A stretch of DNA of 64,000 nt, taken from contig NZ_LMFB01000001.1 of the NCBI RefSeq assembly GCF_001426685.1, forward strand, positions 247,985 through 311,984, read 5' to 3'. Position 1 is the first letter of the stretch, and every line of letters begins with the position of its first letter. The stretch is from Rhizobium sp. Root483D2 (lineage in GTDB: Bacteria; Pseudomonadota; Alphaproteobacteria; Rhizobiales; Rhizobiaceae). Below are positions 20,841 through 30,494 of this stretch, in pieces. Below the pieces are notes generated by a model. That model ran no database searches. It was not told where the DNA came from and was given only the letters and a program-made list of their open reading frames with translations. The translations under genes and the position numbers were made by a program.

Positions 20841-21139
20841 TTTTCCTTCTCAAACCGGGGCCGTCATAATGCACGCGGCCATTCAGTCGATAGATTCACA
20901 ACAGTCACCGAATGCTGCAGCGATCCCAACCCGGTATAATGAACGCAAGACGGGCCGGATCGTTGCAAATGACGGACACTGCATCTGTTCACTTCTTATT
21001 AGGACATTTCGAAGGCAGCCCTTATCGCGTGGCCGATGCCTCTTCGACATAGAATCCAGCCGTCACCAAAATCACACAGAAGGGCGAGGGTTCACCTGAG
21101 GGCGGGCGGGCTGGGCCGCGCAATTGACAGCACGATTAT
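20841..21139. other. Intergenic, no gene seen
   Basis: About 300 bases between the start of the DUF992 gene and the end of the pyruvyl transferase gene, both on the minus strand. It should hold the DUF992 promoter. Short frames here lack ribosome sites and protein-like composition. Confidence 0.6.
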
Positions 21140-22240
21140 CTAACCGGCGCGAAGCTTGTCGAGCCGTCTCAATTCATTGACATCATGCTGAAGCACCAGC
21201 GCCTGGAGCACGGGATGATCCCAGATGGTTTTGCCCTGCGGGGCCTGCAGCGGCTCCAGATCGAGTGGAAAGGCGTTGATGAGTTTCTCAGCATCGAAGG
21301 CTTTTTCCACCCAGGCGCGGTCGATCGCGGCCATCAGGTCTTCCCAGTTCGTCGGCTCCCGGTGGGCCTGCGTATATACCGGCAATTTTGAAAGACCGAG
21401 CCCCCGGTAGAGATCGATCACGCGCGTATCCAGATCGCAGCCTTCGCCGAGATCGCGGCTATGCAGTCCGTTTTGCGGCCCATGTACCGGGAAATGCAGG
21501 CACGGGATGCCATAGCTTTCGGCAAAGACCATGCCATGCAGGCTTGTCGAGACGATCCGCTCGCAGGCAAGGATCTCGTCGATCTTGCCCTTGATGGGGT
21601 CCATTCCGATCGGCGTTACGGTGTTGATGAGATGGATATCGCCGCGCAGGTGCTCGGGAATACCGTAGCGCAAAAGCTCCGGCCGGATATGAGGCTCCGG
21701 ATCGCGGTCGGAAAGCTCCGAGAGATGGACGATGACGCCGAGCTTCCATTTCTTCACGGGCGCCGGGTTGTAAAAACGCGGAAGCAGCCAGACGGGATCG
21801 CCATAGACCCCGACCGATCCTCCCGGCCGCCCCGTCAGAAGCTGTTCCGAATAGGGGCCTCGCGTTGCTGCAACGTGAAAGCCTTTCTCGCCGGCAACGC
21901 TGAAGAGGCGGCGATCCTCGACTGGAGCGCTCGGATTTTCCCACAGCGACGCGCCTGTCCCCCAAAACCAGACCTCGCCACCGGCAAAGCCATGGCCGAT
22001 CGTGCCGACGCAGGCCATGCGCAGCGATTGCGATTGGGATGGAATACGCTCGATATCGCGCCCCGACAGAAGCGCCACCATGACAGCACTCAGCGCATCG
22101 CCCACATTCAGATAATCCATCGTGGACGTGGACCCGGCCCAGGACAAGGGAACCTTGCCATGACGGCGGGCATAGCGCGCCAGAGGATTGGACTTCTTGC
22201 CGGATGCACGATCCATCAGCGCATTAAAAATCGATCTCAC
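21140..22240 (-). CDS. Polysaccharide pyruvyl transferase family protein (outlying copy)
   Basis: About 366 residues from the GTG at 22240, which has AAAGGA seven bases upstream; the ATG at 22216 is the alternative. The longer frame cannot be right because it runs through tRNA-Thr. The protein shares DYLNVGDALSAVMVALLSG, ACVGTIGHGFAGGEVWFWGTG, VYGDPVWLLPRFY, GVIVHLSEL and CERIVSTSLHGMVFAESYGI with the two capsule-locus proteins at 50750 and 51839, so the three are homologues. The family (ExoV, CsaB, WcaK) transfers pyruvate from PEP to a sugar as a ketal. Target unknown; a surface polysaccharide is likely. Confidence 0.85.
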   Translation of the reverse strand: MRSIFNALMDRASGKKSNPLARYARRHGKVPLSWAGSTSTMDYLNVGDALSAVMVALLSGRDIERIPSQSQSLRMACVGTIGHGFAGGEVWFWGTGASLWENPSAPVEDRRLFSVAGEKGFHVAATRGPYSEQLLTGRPGGSVGVYGDPVWLLPRFYNPAPVKKWKLGVIVHLSELSDRDPEPHIRPELLRYGIPEHLRGDIHLINTVTPIGMDPIKGKIDEILACERIVSTSLHGMVFAESYGIPCLHFPVHGPQNGLHSRDLGEGCDLDTRVIDLYRGLGLSKLPVYTQAHREPTNWEDLMAAIDRAWVEKAFDAEKLINAFPLDLEPLQAPQGKTIWDHPVLQALVLQHDVNELRRLDKLRAG

Positions 22241-22383
22241 CGGAAAGTCCTTTGCACAATGATCCGCAACTGCCAGCCAATATACAAAAGCGGGACGCCT
22301 GAACAGTTCATTCGCACATACGCATAAACGTCGGACGAGCTGACCCTCTTGCGGAAAATCCTGATGATTTGAGCGGGAGGAAA

Positions 22384-22458
22384 TGGTGCTGCTAGAGAGA
22401 TTTGAACTCTCGGCCTCTCCCTTACCAAGGGAGTGCTCTACCCCTGAGCTATAGCAGC
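22384..22458 (-). tRNA. tRNA-Thr (anticodon GGT)
   Basis: Reading the minus strand, a full cloverleaf begins GCTGCTATAGCTCAGGGGTA, with an anticodon stem CTCCC/GGGAG around TTGGTAA (anticodon GGT), a T arm with GTTCAAAT, and an acceptor stem GCTGCTA/TAGCAGC followed by A and an encoded CCA. 75 bases including CCA. Confidence 0.96.
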
Positions 22459-22616
22459 ATCGTGCGGTCGGATCAGTGTTTGTCCGGCGCGAGCGAGGGC
22501 CTATTGCCATAGCTTGTTGCGGAGCGCAAGCCGCAAAGCGAAGTTTTCATGGGATGACACGGCCGAAAACCGTGGCACCCTTCCGGAGCGCTTGGTTTTG
22601 CGGTATTTGAGCGGTC

Positions 22617-22910
22617 ATGCAAGATAACAACGATCAGACACGCAAGGGCGCTGCGGCAAATGCTGGCTCTCGCCAGCATGAACAGGGCCCACACGAACAG
22701 GGAAAGCCGGAGCCTGCTAGGCTGGAGCCGGGCAAGCTCGAACCTGGGCACGAAGCGGAGCGGCAGGCGGAGGCGCGGCGCGAGCGGGCGGCCAAGACCC
22801 TGCGCGATAATCTCATGCGCCGAAAGCAGCAGGGACGGGCGCGCCGCGCCGGGGCGGCGGATGAAACATCCGGCCTGCCTGCCGCAAAAACGGACGAATC
22901 TGCGGACTAG
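22617..22910 (+). CDS. Small hydrophilic protein upstream of murA
   Basis: 97 residues, highly charged, rich in Glu, Arg, Ala and Gln. The first half is low complexity (HEQGPHEQGKPEPARLEPGK); the second half, RAAKTLRDNLMRRKQQGRAR, is a likely basic helix. No membrane segment or signal peptide. It keeps rhizobial codon use and points toward murA, from which it is separated by 262 bases. Unknown function; the basic helix might bind nucleic acid, which is only a guess. Confidence 0.6.
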   Translation: MQDNNDQTRKGAAANAGSRQHEQGPHEQGKPEPARLEPGKLEPGHEAERQAEARRERAAKTLRDNLMRRKQQGRARRAGAADETSGLPAAKTDESAD

Positions 22911-23172
22911 ACTGCGCCAACACCATCGAGCGGATCCGGGGTCGGGTCGCGATGGTCAGCCATGTCCTTCCCGCAACCCCGATGCGTCATCCAACCCGAT
23001 GAACCATCACCACGAAGACCAGTCATGACGGGTATTACCGCTGCCTCCCTTAGGATGCGCTTTAATATCAGCTCAATTTGCTTCTCATTTCACGGGGCTT
23101 CCTTTATGGAGGCGCCAATCTCTTTATGTTCGGACTATCAGGAAAGGCGGGCAGCGCCCCGTAAGGTACCCT

Positions 23173-24465
23173 ATGGATCGCATCAGAATCACCGGCGGCA
23201 ACGAGCTGCGCGGCATCATCCCGATTTCCGGCGCCAAGAATGCAGCGCTTCCGCTGATGATCGCCTCGCTTTTGACCGATGACACGCTGACGCTCGAAAA
23301 CGTGCCGCATCTGGCCGATGTCGAGCAGCTGATCCGCATCCTGGGCAATCATGGCGCCGACATTTCCGTTAATGGCCGCCGCGAGCGCCAGGGCGAAGGC
23401 TATTCCCGCACCATTCATTTTACCTCGCGCAATATTGTCGATACGACCGCCCCTTACGAGCTCGTCTCCAAGATGCGCGCCAGCTTCTGGGTCATCGGCC
23501 CGCTTCTTGCCCGCGAAGGCAAGGCCCGCGTCTCGCTTCCGGGCGGCTGCGCCATCGGCACGCGGCCAGTCGATCTGTTCATCGAGGGCCTGACGGCGCT
23601 CGGCGCCAACATCGAAATCGATAGCGGCTATATCAATGCCACGGCGCCGAAGGGCGGCCTCGTCGGCGCGCGCTACGTCTTCCCGAAGGTTTCGGTCGGC
23701 GCCACCCATGTGATGATGATGGCGGCAACGCTGGCCAATGGTACGACGGTGATCGGCAATGCCGCACGCGAGCCGGAAGTGGTCGATCTCGCCAATTGCC
23801 TGAACGCCATGGGCGCCAAGGTCACCGGTGCCGGCACCTCGACGATCACCATCGAGGGCGTCACCTCGCTGTCGGGTGCGCGCCACCGCGTTCTGCCCGA
23901 CCGGATCGAGACCGGCACCTATGCCATGGCCGTTGCCATGACCGGCGGCGACGTCGTGCTCGAAGGCACCAATGCCAAGCTGCTCGACACAGCAATCGAA
24001 GCCATCCGCCGTGCAGGCGCTGAGATCACCGAAACCGAGAGCGGCCTTCGGGTCGTGCGCAATGGCGGCGGCATCAAGCCGGTGGATGTGGTGACCGACC
24101 CCTTCCCCGGCTTCCCGACCGACCTGCAGGCACAGTTCATGGGCCTGATGACAAAGGCAGGCGGCACCTCGCATATTACCGAGACGATCTTTGAAAACCG
24201 CTTCATGCACGTCCAGGAACTGGCTCGTCTTGGCGCCAAGATCACGCTGTCTGGGCAGACGGCGAAGATCGAGGGCGTCGATCGCCTGAAGGGCGCGCCT
24301 GTGATGGCAACGGACCTGCGCGCTTCCGTATCGCTGGTGATTGCGGGCCTTGCGGCCGAAGGCGAAACCATGGTGTCGCGCGTCTATCATCTCGATCGCG
24401 GTTTCGAGCGGCTTGAAGAAAAGCTCAACAATTGCGGCGCCCAGGTGGAGCGCGTCAGCGACTGA
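23173..24465 (+). CDS. murA: UDP-GlcNAc 1-carboxyvinyltransferase MurA
   Basis: A 430-residue EPSP-synthase-fold enzyme that adds enolpyruvate from PEP to UDP-GlcNAc, the first committed step of peptidoglycan synthesis. N-terminal [12 protein letters not shown], the catalytic Cys126 in GGCAIGTRP (the fosfomycin target residue), and C-terminal [20 protein letters not shown] are intact. Start ATG has TAAGG about ten bases upstream. It heads the usual rhizobial run murA-DUF2948-hisD-UPF0262-phosphatase. Confidence 0.97.
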   Translation: MDRIRITGGNELRGIIPISGAKNAALPLMIASLLTDDTLTLENVPHLADVEQLIRILGNHGADISVNGRRERQGEGYSRTIHFTSRNIVDTTAPYELVSKMRASFWVIGPLLAREGKARVSLPGGCAIGTRPVDLFIEGLTALGANIEIDSGYINATAPKGGLVGARYVFPKVSVGATHVMMMAATLANGTTVIGNAAREPEVVDLANCLNAMGAKVTGAGTSTITIEGVTSLSGARHRVLPDRIETGTYAMAVAMTGGDVVLEGTNAKLLDTAIEAIRRAGAEITETESGLRVVRNGGGIKPVDVVTDPFPGFPTDLQAQFMGLMTKAGGTSHITETIFENRFMHVQELARLGAKITLSGQTAKIEGVDRLKGAPVMATDLRASVSLVIAGLAAEGETMVSRVYHLDRGFERLEEKLNNCGAQVERVSD

Positions 24466-24562
24466 TGCCAATCAGCGCATCCGCGCATGCTGTTGCGGAT
24501 TCGATGCCGGCGTCCTATGTCCTGTGTCATGATGATGGCAGCTTGCGCTGCGCAGGCAAGGG

Positions 24563-25012
24563 ATGAATGGCATGGATGTTTTGAAGCTGATGGCGCTGGA
24601 TCAGGAAGACCTGGAGATCGTATCCGCTCATGTGCAGGATGCGGTCTTCAAGGTTTCCGGGCTGGATTACGCGCCGCGCTCCAAGCAGCTGTCGCTGGTG
24701 ATCAACCGCTTCGTCTGGGAAACTGCGGAGGGCCGCGGCAAGTCGTTCGAGCGCCGCCGCAGCCTTCTCGCCTTCAAGCGGGTGACCGCCGTCCGCTCCA
24801 TCGGCTTCGACCGCAAGGACGATGACAAGGTCCTGTCGCTGCTTGCCGTCCAGTTCGAGCAGAATGGCGAAGGGCCGGATGGGACCGTCGAGTTCATCCT
24901 GTCGGGCGAAGCCTCGATCATGCTCGATGTGGAATGTATCGAGGTTCAGCTTGCAGATACCGGCGGCGCATGGGAAACCGGTTTCAAGCCGCGCCATCCA
25001 GCCGGCGCCTGA
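24563..25012 (+). CDS. DUF2948 family protein
   Basis: 149 residues, soluble, with no signal peptide. The start may be 24563 or the ATG at 24572 (MDVLKLMALDQEDLEIVSAH). Conserved parts visible are LSLVINRFVWE, ERRRSLLAFKRVTAVRS and VEFILSGEASIMLDVECIEV. DUF2948 proteins are found between murA and hisD in many Rhizobiales; the role is unknown. Confidence 0.88.
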   Translation: MNGMDVLKLMALDQEDLEIVSAHVQDAVFKVSGLDYAPRSKQLSLVINRFVWETAEGRGKSFERRRSLLAFKRVTAVRSIGFDRKDDDKVLSLLAVQFEQNGEGPDGTVEFILSGEASIMLDVECIEVQLADTGGAWETGFKPRHPAGA

Positions 25013-25078
25013 TATCCTGACCCCTCGCGGCCTCAACAGGCCGAGCATCGTTGCCGACCATCCATAAGGACGTTTTCA

Positions 25079-26383
25079 TTGGCTATCCGTCTCGACTATC
25101 TGAACCCCGGCTTTGAAGCCGAGTTTGCAGCCTTTCTGACGACCAAGCGGGAAGTGTCCGAGGACGTCAATACCGTCGTCAAGGCGATCATCGATGATGT
25201 GCGCCTGCGCGGCGATGCGGCACTTGCCGATTATACCCGAAAGTTCGACGGCCTTGATTTTTCCGTGACCGGCATGGCCGTGACGGCAGACGAGATCGAC
25301 GCGGCCATCAACGCCGTGCCATCCGAAGTGCTGGGCGCGCTGAAAGTCGCTGCCGTGCGCATCGAGGCGCATCACGCCCGCCAGCGGCCGAAGGACGATA
25401 TCTACGAGGACTCGATGGGGGTCGGTCTCGGATCGCGCTGGACGGCGATCGATGCCGTCGGCCTCTATGTGCCTGGAGGCACGGCGAGCTATCCGAGCTC
25501 GGTTTTGATGAATGCGCTTCCGGCCAAGGTTGCCGGTGTCGAGCGCATCGTCATGGTGGTTCCTGCCAATGGCGGCGTGATCAATCCGGCGGTTCTCGCG
25601 GCCGCGCGCATGGCCGGCGTCGAGGAAATCTACCGCATCGGCGGCGCCCAGGCGATCGCAGCCCTTGCCTATGGCACCGCCTCGATCGCGCCGGTCGCCA
25701 AGATCATGGGTCCCGGCAATGCCTATGTCGCTGCGGCCAAGCGCCAGGTGTTCGGCACCGTCGGCATCGACATGATCGCCGGACCTTCGGAAGTGCTCGT
25801 CATTGCCGACAGCGACAACAATCCGGACTGGATCGCCGCCGATCTTTTGGCGCAGGCCGAGCATGATGTCGGCGCGCAATCGATCCTGATTACCGACGAC
25901 ACGCTGTTTGCGGCTGAGGTCGAGGCGGCGGTGGAGCGGCAGCTGCGCACCCTGCCCCGGGCAGAAACGGCGAGCGCCAGCTGGCGCGATTTTGGCGCCA
26001 TCATCCTGGTGCCCGATTTCGACGTAGCCGTACCGCTGGCCAACCGGATTGCGGCCGAGCATCTCGAGCTTGCCCTTGCCGATGCGGATGCGCTGATCCC
26101 GAAGATCCGCAATGCCGGCGCCATCTTCGTCGGGCGCCACACGCCGGAAGTCATCGGCGATTATGTCGGCGGCTCCAACCATGTGCTGCCGACGGCGCGG
26201 TCTGCCCGGTTTTCCTCCGGTCTCGGCGTGCTTGATTACATGAAGCGCACCTCGATCCTGCGGCTTGGCGCCGACCAACTGCGCGATCTTGGACCCGCAG
26301 CCATTGCCCTTGCCCGCTCGGAAGGACTGGAAGCGCATGCGCGCTCGGTCGCCATCAGGCTCAATCTCGGGGGCGAGGGATGA
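25079..26383 (+). CDS. hisD: Histidinol dehydrogenase
   Basis: A 434-residue zinc enzyme performing the last two NAD-dependent oxidations of histidine synthesis. It shows [35 protein letters not shown] and the signature block [15 protein letters not shown] plus [13 protein letters not shown] with metal ligands. The start is an unusual TTG at 25079 with TAAGGA in front (about 25065); MAIRLDYLN matches family N-termini. Its stop overlaps the next start by ATGA. Confidence 0.96.
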   Translation: MAIRLDYLNPGFEAEFAAFLTTKREVSEDVNTVVKAIIDDVRLRGDAALADYTRKFDGLDFSVTGMAVTADEIDAAINAVPSEVLGALKVAAVRIEAHHARQRPKDDIYEDSMGVGLGSRWTAIDAVGLYVPGGTASYPSSVLMNALPAKVAGVERIVMVVPANGGVINPAVLAAARMAGVEEIYRIGGAQAIAALAYGTASIAPVAKIMGPGNAYVAAAKRQVFGTVGIDMIAGPSEVLVIADSDNNPDWIAADLLAQAEHDVGAQSILITDDTLFAAEVEAAVERQLRTLPRAETASASWRDFGAIILVPDFDVAVPLANRIAAEHLELALADADALIPKIRNAGAIFVGRHTPEVIGDYVGGSNHVLPTARSARFSSGLGVLDYMKRTSILRLGADQLRDLGPAAIALARSEGLEAHARSVAIRLNLGGEG

Positions 26384-26850
26384 CATCCAGCCACCGTCTC
26401 TGCGATGTCGTGCTGGATGAGACCATCGGCCGTTCGACGCCCGATGTCGAGCATGAGCGGGCGGTTGCGATCTTCGATCTGATCGAGGAGAATGTCTTCG
26501 AGCCGGCCGGCCATGCCGGCGGCCCCTACCGGCTCAAGCTGTCGCTGGTGGATTCCAAGCTGGTCTTTGCGATCACCACCGAAACCGACGCCGGGGTTGC
26601 CACCCATATCCTGTCGCTGACGCCGTTCCGTCGGATCGTGAAGGATTATTTCATGATCTGCGAAAGCTATTACGAGGCCATCCGGTCCTCGACGCCCAGC
26701 CAGATCGAAGCCATCGACATGGGCCGGCGCGGCATCCACAACGAGGGCTCGCAGACCCTGATGGACCGGCTGTCGGGCAAGATCAAACTCGATTTCGATA
26801 CGGCGCGGCGTCTGTTCACGCTGGTCTGTGTGCTCTACTGGCGGGGATGA
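26380..26850 (+). CDS. UPF0262 family protein
   Basis: 156 residues; soluble and acidic. [20 protein letters not shown] at the N-terminus and [19 protein letters not shown] in the C-terminal half are the typical UPF0262 blocks. It overlaps hisD and the next gene by four bases each, so all three are co-translated. No biochemical role is known. Confidence 0.9.
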   Translation: MTSSHRLCDVVLDETIGRSTPDVEHERAVAIFDLIEENVFEPAGHAGGPYRLKLSLVDSKLVFAITTETDAGVATHILSLTPFRRIVKDYFMICESYYEAIRSSTPSQIEAIDMGRRGIHNEGSQTLMDRLSGKIKLDFDTARRLFTLVCVLYWRG

Positions 26851-27335
26851 GCGTGACGGTCGCTGCTTCCCCCAACGAGCCGCAGCGCAGCGCGAAATCG
26901 CCGGGATCGGTGCTGTTCATGTGCGGGATGAACGCGATCCGTTCGCCAATGGCCGAGGTGCTGGCAAAAGCCATGCTGCCACCGGGCACCTATATTGCCT
27001 CGGCCGGCGTGCGGCCGGGAGAGCGCGATCCCTTCGTCGATGTGGTTCTGGAGGAGATCGGACTGACGGCCGGACGCCACCAGCCGCATACGCTGGACGA
27101 GCTGGAAGACGACTATTTCGACCTGATCGTGACGCTGGCGCCTGAAGCGCATCATGCGGCACTGGAGCTGACGCGATCGATGGCGATCGATGTGGTTTAC
27201 TGGCCGACACCGGACCCGACAGTTGCGACCGGCACGCGTGAACAGATCGTTTCGGCCTATCGCGAGGTTCGAAATCACATTGCAACCCTTCTCAAGCATC
27301 GTTTGCTTGGACAAATGCCGGATAAGATGGCATAG
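26847..27335 (+). CDS. Low-molecular-weight protein tyrosine phosphatase-like protein
   Basis: 162 residues with the LMW-PTP active-site loop C-x5-R-S intact (CGMNAIRS, C26 to R32) after an N-terminal extension of about 18 residues. The C-terminal part has [12 protein letters not shown], where the family's general-acid Asp (DP) is expected. It may act as a phosphatase or, less likely, as an arsenate reductase. It overlaps UPF0262 by ATGA. A role on the ExoP tyrosine kinase is possible in principle but nothing here links them. Confidence 0.88.
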   Translation: MSVTVAASPNEPQRSAKSPGSVLFMCGMNAIRSPMAEVLAKAMLPPGTYIASAGVRPGERDPFVDVVLEEIGLTAGRHQPHTLDELEDDYFDLIVTLAPEAHHAALELTRSMAIDVVYWPTPDPTVATGTREQIVSAYREVRNHIATLLKHRLLGQMPDKMA

Positions 27336-27479
27336 GGCGCTGACAAAACCGGAAAATGTGGCAAAACCGGAAAATGAAGTCGCTGCTGTTCACAAAACCG
27401 CGGCGATTGTGTAGTTTCCGCCAAATTTTTAAAAGGCGCGGCACGCGCCTCTATCGAAGCACAGAAAGAAATATCCTAC

Positions 27480-27698
27480 ATGGCGAAAGAAGAAGTCCTC
27501 GAATTCCCGGGCGTCGTTACCGAATTGCTTCCCAATGCAACGTTTCGCGTCCAGCTCGAAAACCAGCATGAAATCATTGCCCATACGGCCGGCCGCATGC
27601 GCAAGAACCGCATCCGGGTTCTGGCCGGCGACAAGGTGCTTGTCGAAATGACGCCTTACGACCTGACCAAGGGCCGTATCACCTATCGCTTCAAGTAA
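27480..27698 (+). CDS. infA: Translation initiation factor IF-1
   Basis: 72 residues, a single S1/OB-fold domain: [37 protein letters not shown] and the C-terminal KGRITYRFK. Binds the ribosomal A site during initiation. Normal length and very high conservation. Preceded by about 145 bases of AT-richer DNA that must hold its promoter; AGAAA-type purines lie before the ATG. Confidence 0.97.
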   Translation: MAKEEVLEFPGVVTELLPNATFRVQLENQHEIIAHTAGRMRKNRIRVLAGDKVLVEMTPYDLTKGRITYRFK

Positions 27699-27745
27699 GC
27701 GCGGCGCGGCCTGGCCGCAAACTCGAGATCGATGGCCCTGTTGCG

Positions 27746-28366
27746 ATGGCATTGACACATAAGCTGATCCTGGCCTCCGGCTCGCCGCGGCGTGTCGAAC
27801 TGCTCGCGCAGGCGGGCATCGAGCCCGCGCGCCTCATGCCGATGGATCTCGACGAGACGCCCAAGCGCACCGAACATCCGCGTTCGCTCGCCTGGCGGCT
27901 GTCTGCCGAAAAGGCAAGGGCGGCGCTGTCAGCCATCAAGGGCGAACCGGGCTGGGAGGGAAGCTATATCCTTGCCGCCGATACCGTCGTCTCCGTTGGC
28001 CGCCGCATCCTGCCAAAGCCGGAACTGGTCAGCGAAGCCTCGAGCGCGCTGCATCTTCTTTCCGGCCGCAGCCACCGCGTCTATACCGGCGTCTGCCTGA
28101 TCACGCCGGACAAGACCGTGCGCCAGAAGGTCATCGACACCAAGGTCCGTTTCAAGCGTCTTTCCAGCCACGATATCGACAGCTATCTGGCCTCGGGACA
28201 ATGGCGCGGCAAGGCAGGCGCCTATGGCATCCAGGGCATTGCAGGCAGCTTCGTCGTCAAACTGGTGGGCTCCTACACCAATGTCGTCGGCTTGCCGCTC
28301 TACGAGACCGTGAGCCTGCTTTCCGGCGAAGGCTATGACGTGCATGACAGCTGGATGAAGGGCTGA
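27746..28366 (+). CDS. maf: Maf-like nucleotide pyrophosphatase
   Basis: 206 residues with the Maf/YhdE/YceF fold: [18 protein letters not shown] at the N-terminus, [18 protein letters not shown] with the catalytic Asp, and [26 protein letters not shown] near the end. Such enzymes hydrolyse nucleoside triphosphates, often modified or non-canonical, to prevent misincorporation. Lies between infA and yacG in the usual order, with five bases before yacG. Confidence 0.94.
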   Translation: MALTHKLILASGSPRRVELLAQAGIEPARLMPMDLDETPKRTEHPRSLAWRLSAEKARAALSAIKGEPGWEGSYILAADTVVSVGRRILPKPELVSEASSALHLLSGRSHRVYTGVCLITPDKTVRQKVIDTKVRFKRLSSHDIDSYLASGQWRGKAGAYGIQGIAGSFVVKLVGSYTNVVGLPLYETVSLLSGEGYDVHDSWMKG

Positions 28367-28371
28367 CAGCC

Positions 28372-28578
28372 ATGAGCTCAGACGAAACCAAGGGTGCCTC
28401 CAACGTGGCGCCGCTGCGCAAGACCGTGCCGTGCCCGGAGTGCAAACGCCCCTCGCACCGCGAACATTATCCCTTCTGTTCGGACCGCTGCCGCAATGTC
28501 GATCTCAACAGATGGCTGACCGGTTCCTACGCCATTCCCGTAGCCGACGACGAGGCAAAAGCCGACGGCGAGGAATGA
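28372..28578 (+). CDS. yacG: DNA gyrase inhibitor / zinc-finger protein YacG
   Basis: 68 residues with a four-Cys zinc site: CPEC, then CSDRC, followed by RNVDLNRWLTGSYAIP. This is the normal YacG pattern; the family binds GyrB and inhibits gyrase in E. coli. An acidic tail follows. The gene comes just after maf and may be in one transcript with it. Confidence 0.94.
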   Translation: MSSDETKGASNVAPLRKTVPCPECKRPSHREHYPFCSDRCRNVDLNRWLTGSYAIPVADDEAKADGEE

Positions 28579-28623
28579 CCGCACCCTGATTTTCGCGGGA
28601 TATCCGTTGTTTTTCAGGCATTT

Positions 28624-28666
28624 GCACCAAATGACATTTTCCTGTCGAAAAAACGTCATTTGGTGC
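28624..28666. repeat. Perfect 12-base inverted repeat upstream of tRNA-Phe
   Basis: GCACCAAATGAC at 28624-28635 and GTCATTTGGTGC at 28655-28666 are perfect reverse complements around 19 bases. It lies 46 bases after yacG and about 100 before tRNA-Phe, next to a TATAAC (28688-28693) that looks like the tRNA -10 element. It could be a yacG terminator without a T-run or an operator near the tRNA promoter. Confidence 0.5.
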
Positions 28667-28766
28667 TGGACACCGCCGAACAAGATGTTATAACCCCGCT
28701 CGCTTCCGGGGCGCAACCAACGCCCCACGGTTCTTCAAAACGAACCATTGCCCGCAAGGCAAGGAT

Positions 28767-28842
28767 GCCCGGATAGCTCAGTTGGTAGAGCAGCGGATTG
28801 AAAATCCGCGTGTCGGTGGTTCAAATCCGCCTCCGGGCACCA
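28767..28842 (+). tRNA. tRNA-Phe (anticodon GAA)
   Basis: A 76-base tRNA with encoded CCA: acceptor GCCCGGA/TCCGGGC, D arm TAGCTCAGTTGGTAGAGCA, anticodon loop TTGAAAA (GAA), T arm GGTTCAAATCC. The downstream sequence turns AT-richer and less gene-dense, as often seen beside tRNA integration sites, though no integrase or repeated 3' tRNA end was found. Confidence 0.97.
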
Positions 28843-29101
28843 TTTTTAGTTCTTCCTTCTTCCGCGTTTTTGATTTCCAGTAGCTTGACCGACTTATTTG
28901 ATTTGCAGATTTGTTCTCTGGTTTGGCAGGTTTCATATGTTCGATTTGGCTTCGAAGAAGCTCGGCGATGCGGCTCTCTGCCGAATGCCGGCGATGCGCA
29001 TTTCACCGACAATATAGCCCGCCCGTGATGCGTTTTTGATATGGGCCGACGGCCCGTTGAAATGAGGATGTGTTTCGGTTTGATTGGAGAGCTGACCGCA
29101 A

Positions 29102-29689
29102 ATGGACGCCATCTTGAGAGCGCCGCACCTGCCCCCAGGCGTCCTATATTTTAGCGATTTTCTGTCCTGCGCAGAAGAGGAAACGATTAGGTTTCGGCTC
29201 GACGCTGGCGAATGGAGCAATATTCTGAAACGCCGCGTCCAGCATTTCGGATATCTTTATGACTACAAGGCGCGCGCAGTGGCCGCAGACGCTTATCTCG
29301 GCCAATTGCCGGAATGGCTTCAAACATTGGCCAAGCGCTTGGTGGCGAGCGGATATTGCGCCGATCAACCGGACCAGGTGATCGCGAATGAGTATCTTCC
29401 CGGCCAAGGCATCAGCGCGCATGTCGATTGCGTACCGTGTTTCAGCGACACGATCATTTCGATCAGCCTGTTGTCGCAATGTGAAATGGTGTTCCGGGAG
29501 CGGTCGAGCTCCAGGTCGCTCCCTGTGCTGCTCCAGCCACGCTCAGGAATAGCGCTGACAAGGACAGGCCGCTATGACTGGACACACGAAATTCCAGCGC
29601 GGAAGTCGGATATCGTGCTCGGAGCAAAAGTCGAACGCGGCAGGCGGATCTCCCTCACGTTCCGGAAAATCGTTCACGACGCCGGGTAA
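29102..29689 (+). CDS. AlkB-like 2-oxoglutarate/Fe(II) oxygenase
   Basis: 195 residues with the double-stranded beta-helix dioxygenase motifs: H107 and D109 in GISAHVDC, distal H162 in DWTHEIP, and the 2OG-binding R-x5-R as R182 to R188 in RISLTFR. NEYLPGQGISAH is typical of AlkB/ALKBH proteins. It likely oxidatively demethylates alkylated nucleic acid; protein substrates cannot be excluded. Start at 29102. No gene partner; it stands alone after tRNA-Phe and could be laterally acquired. Confidence 0.86.
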   Translation: MDAILRAPHLPPGVLYFSDFLSCAEEETIRFRLDAGEWSNILKRRVQHFGYLYDYKARAVAADAYLGQLPEWLQTLAKRLVASGYCADQPDQVIANEYLPGQGISAHVDCVPCFSDTIISISLLSQCEMVFRERSSSRSLPVLLQPRSGIALTRTGRYDWTHEIPARKSDIVLGAKVERGRRISLTFRKIVHDAG

Positions 29690-29882
29690 TTTGTTCGGGG
29701 CCGCCAACACTCTCTTCGGCCACCAATTCTTGAGCACAATCACCGCAGTGCACCTTGAAGGCTGCACCTTGACTTGTTGCGAAAAATAGAACATATAGTG
29801 AACAAATGAATTGGGATCCATTTGGCAGACGGTCAAACCGTCTCCAGGGCTGCTCCATCGGATAACCGTCGAGAGGTATGAT

Positions 29883-30065
29883 ATGAGCCATGTTGACGAG
29901 ATTACGGCACGCACGCAGGCGGTTCTGGCGCGATCGAGGGCGTTCAGGGAGCGGTCTAAGGCGATGCGGGAAGAGCACAAGGCTTTGATCGAGCGTGCCT
30001 CGATCAAGTCGGGGCAATTGCATTTCGTGTTCCCGGTTTCGAACACGGACAGGCCAAAGCATTAG
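29883..30065 (+). CDS. Small charged protein, unknown
   Basis: 60 residues from the ATG at 29883, which has a GAGAGG ribosome site about seven bases upstream. VDEITARTQAVLARSRAFRE and RSKAMREEHKALIERASIK read as one long amphipathic, mostly basic helix, probably a coiled coil. No family recognised. An upstream extension to 29811 lacks a ribosome site. Confidence 0.55.
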   Translation: MSHVDEITARTQAVLARSRAFRERSKAMREEHKALIERASIKSGQLHFVFPVSNTDRPKH

Positions 30066-30233
30066 ATAAGGTTGAGGGCTGTAACGGCCCTCAAAGGAAG
30101 GGAACTGCCGGGCGACGGGTCCACCCACGGATCAGATCGGCAAGGTGCTAGAGCTTGAATGCAGGAACGATCGCGGTACATGCTTTCCATCCGGGCACTT
30201 GTTTTCGGTAAGTGCTCTTGTGGAGTAGGTCCG

Positions 30234-30494
30234 ATGAAATCTTTCGTTTTACTCGGTATAGCGGCGCTGATGCTGGCTTCATGCACGACACCGGATGTCG
30301 AGCCGATCCCTGGTAGCATTACCTATGGCGGCCAGCCACGCACCAAGCTGACGAAGGCGCCCATTGGCAGCGTCGTGCACAATTCCTTCCGGGTCCTGGG
30401 CGGTGTTGCCGACGAGACTTATATGCTGCAACCGGACCGATCGCTGAAGCTGGTCCGGCGCGATGTTCGCAGTGAGAATCTCTATACGGACTAA
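30234..30494 (+). CDS. Small lipoprotein, unknown
   Basis: 86 residues. The N-terminus MKSFVLLGIAALMLASC is a lipoprotein signal with lipobox LASC, so the mature protein should be lipidated at Cys17. The rest contains ITYGGQPRTKLTKAPIGSVV and ends DVRSENLYTD. A frame from 30159 is longer but loses the signal position, so ATG 30234 is preferred. Similar small lipoproteins occur in Rhizobiaceae; role unknown. Confidence 0.7.
   Translation: MKSFVLLGIAALMLASCTTPDVEPIPGSITYGGQPRTKLTKAPIGSVVHNSFRVLGGVADETYMLQPDRSLKLVRRDVRSENLYTD

Noticed and set aside
22241..22510. N-terminal extension of the pyruvyl transferase frame to 22510
   Set aside because: It would read through tRNA-Thr; homologues start near the GTG at 22240.
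28798..29028. Frame beginning inside tRNA-Phe
   Set aside because: Starts in the tRNA and has no ribosome site.
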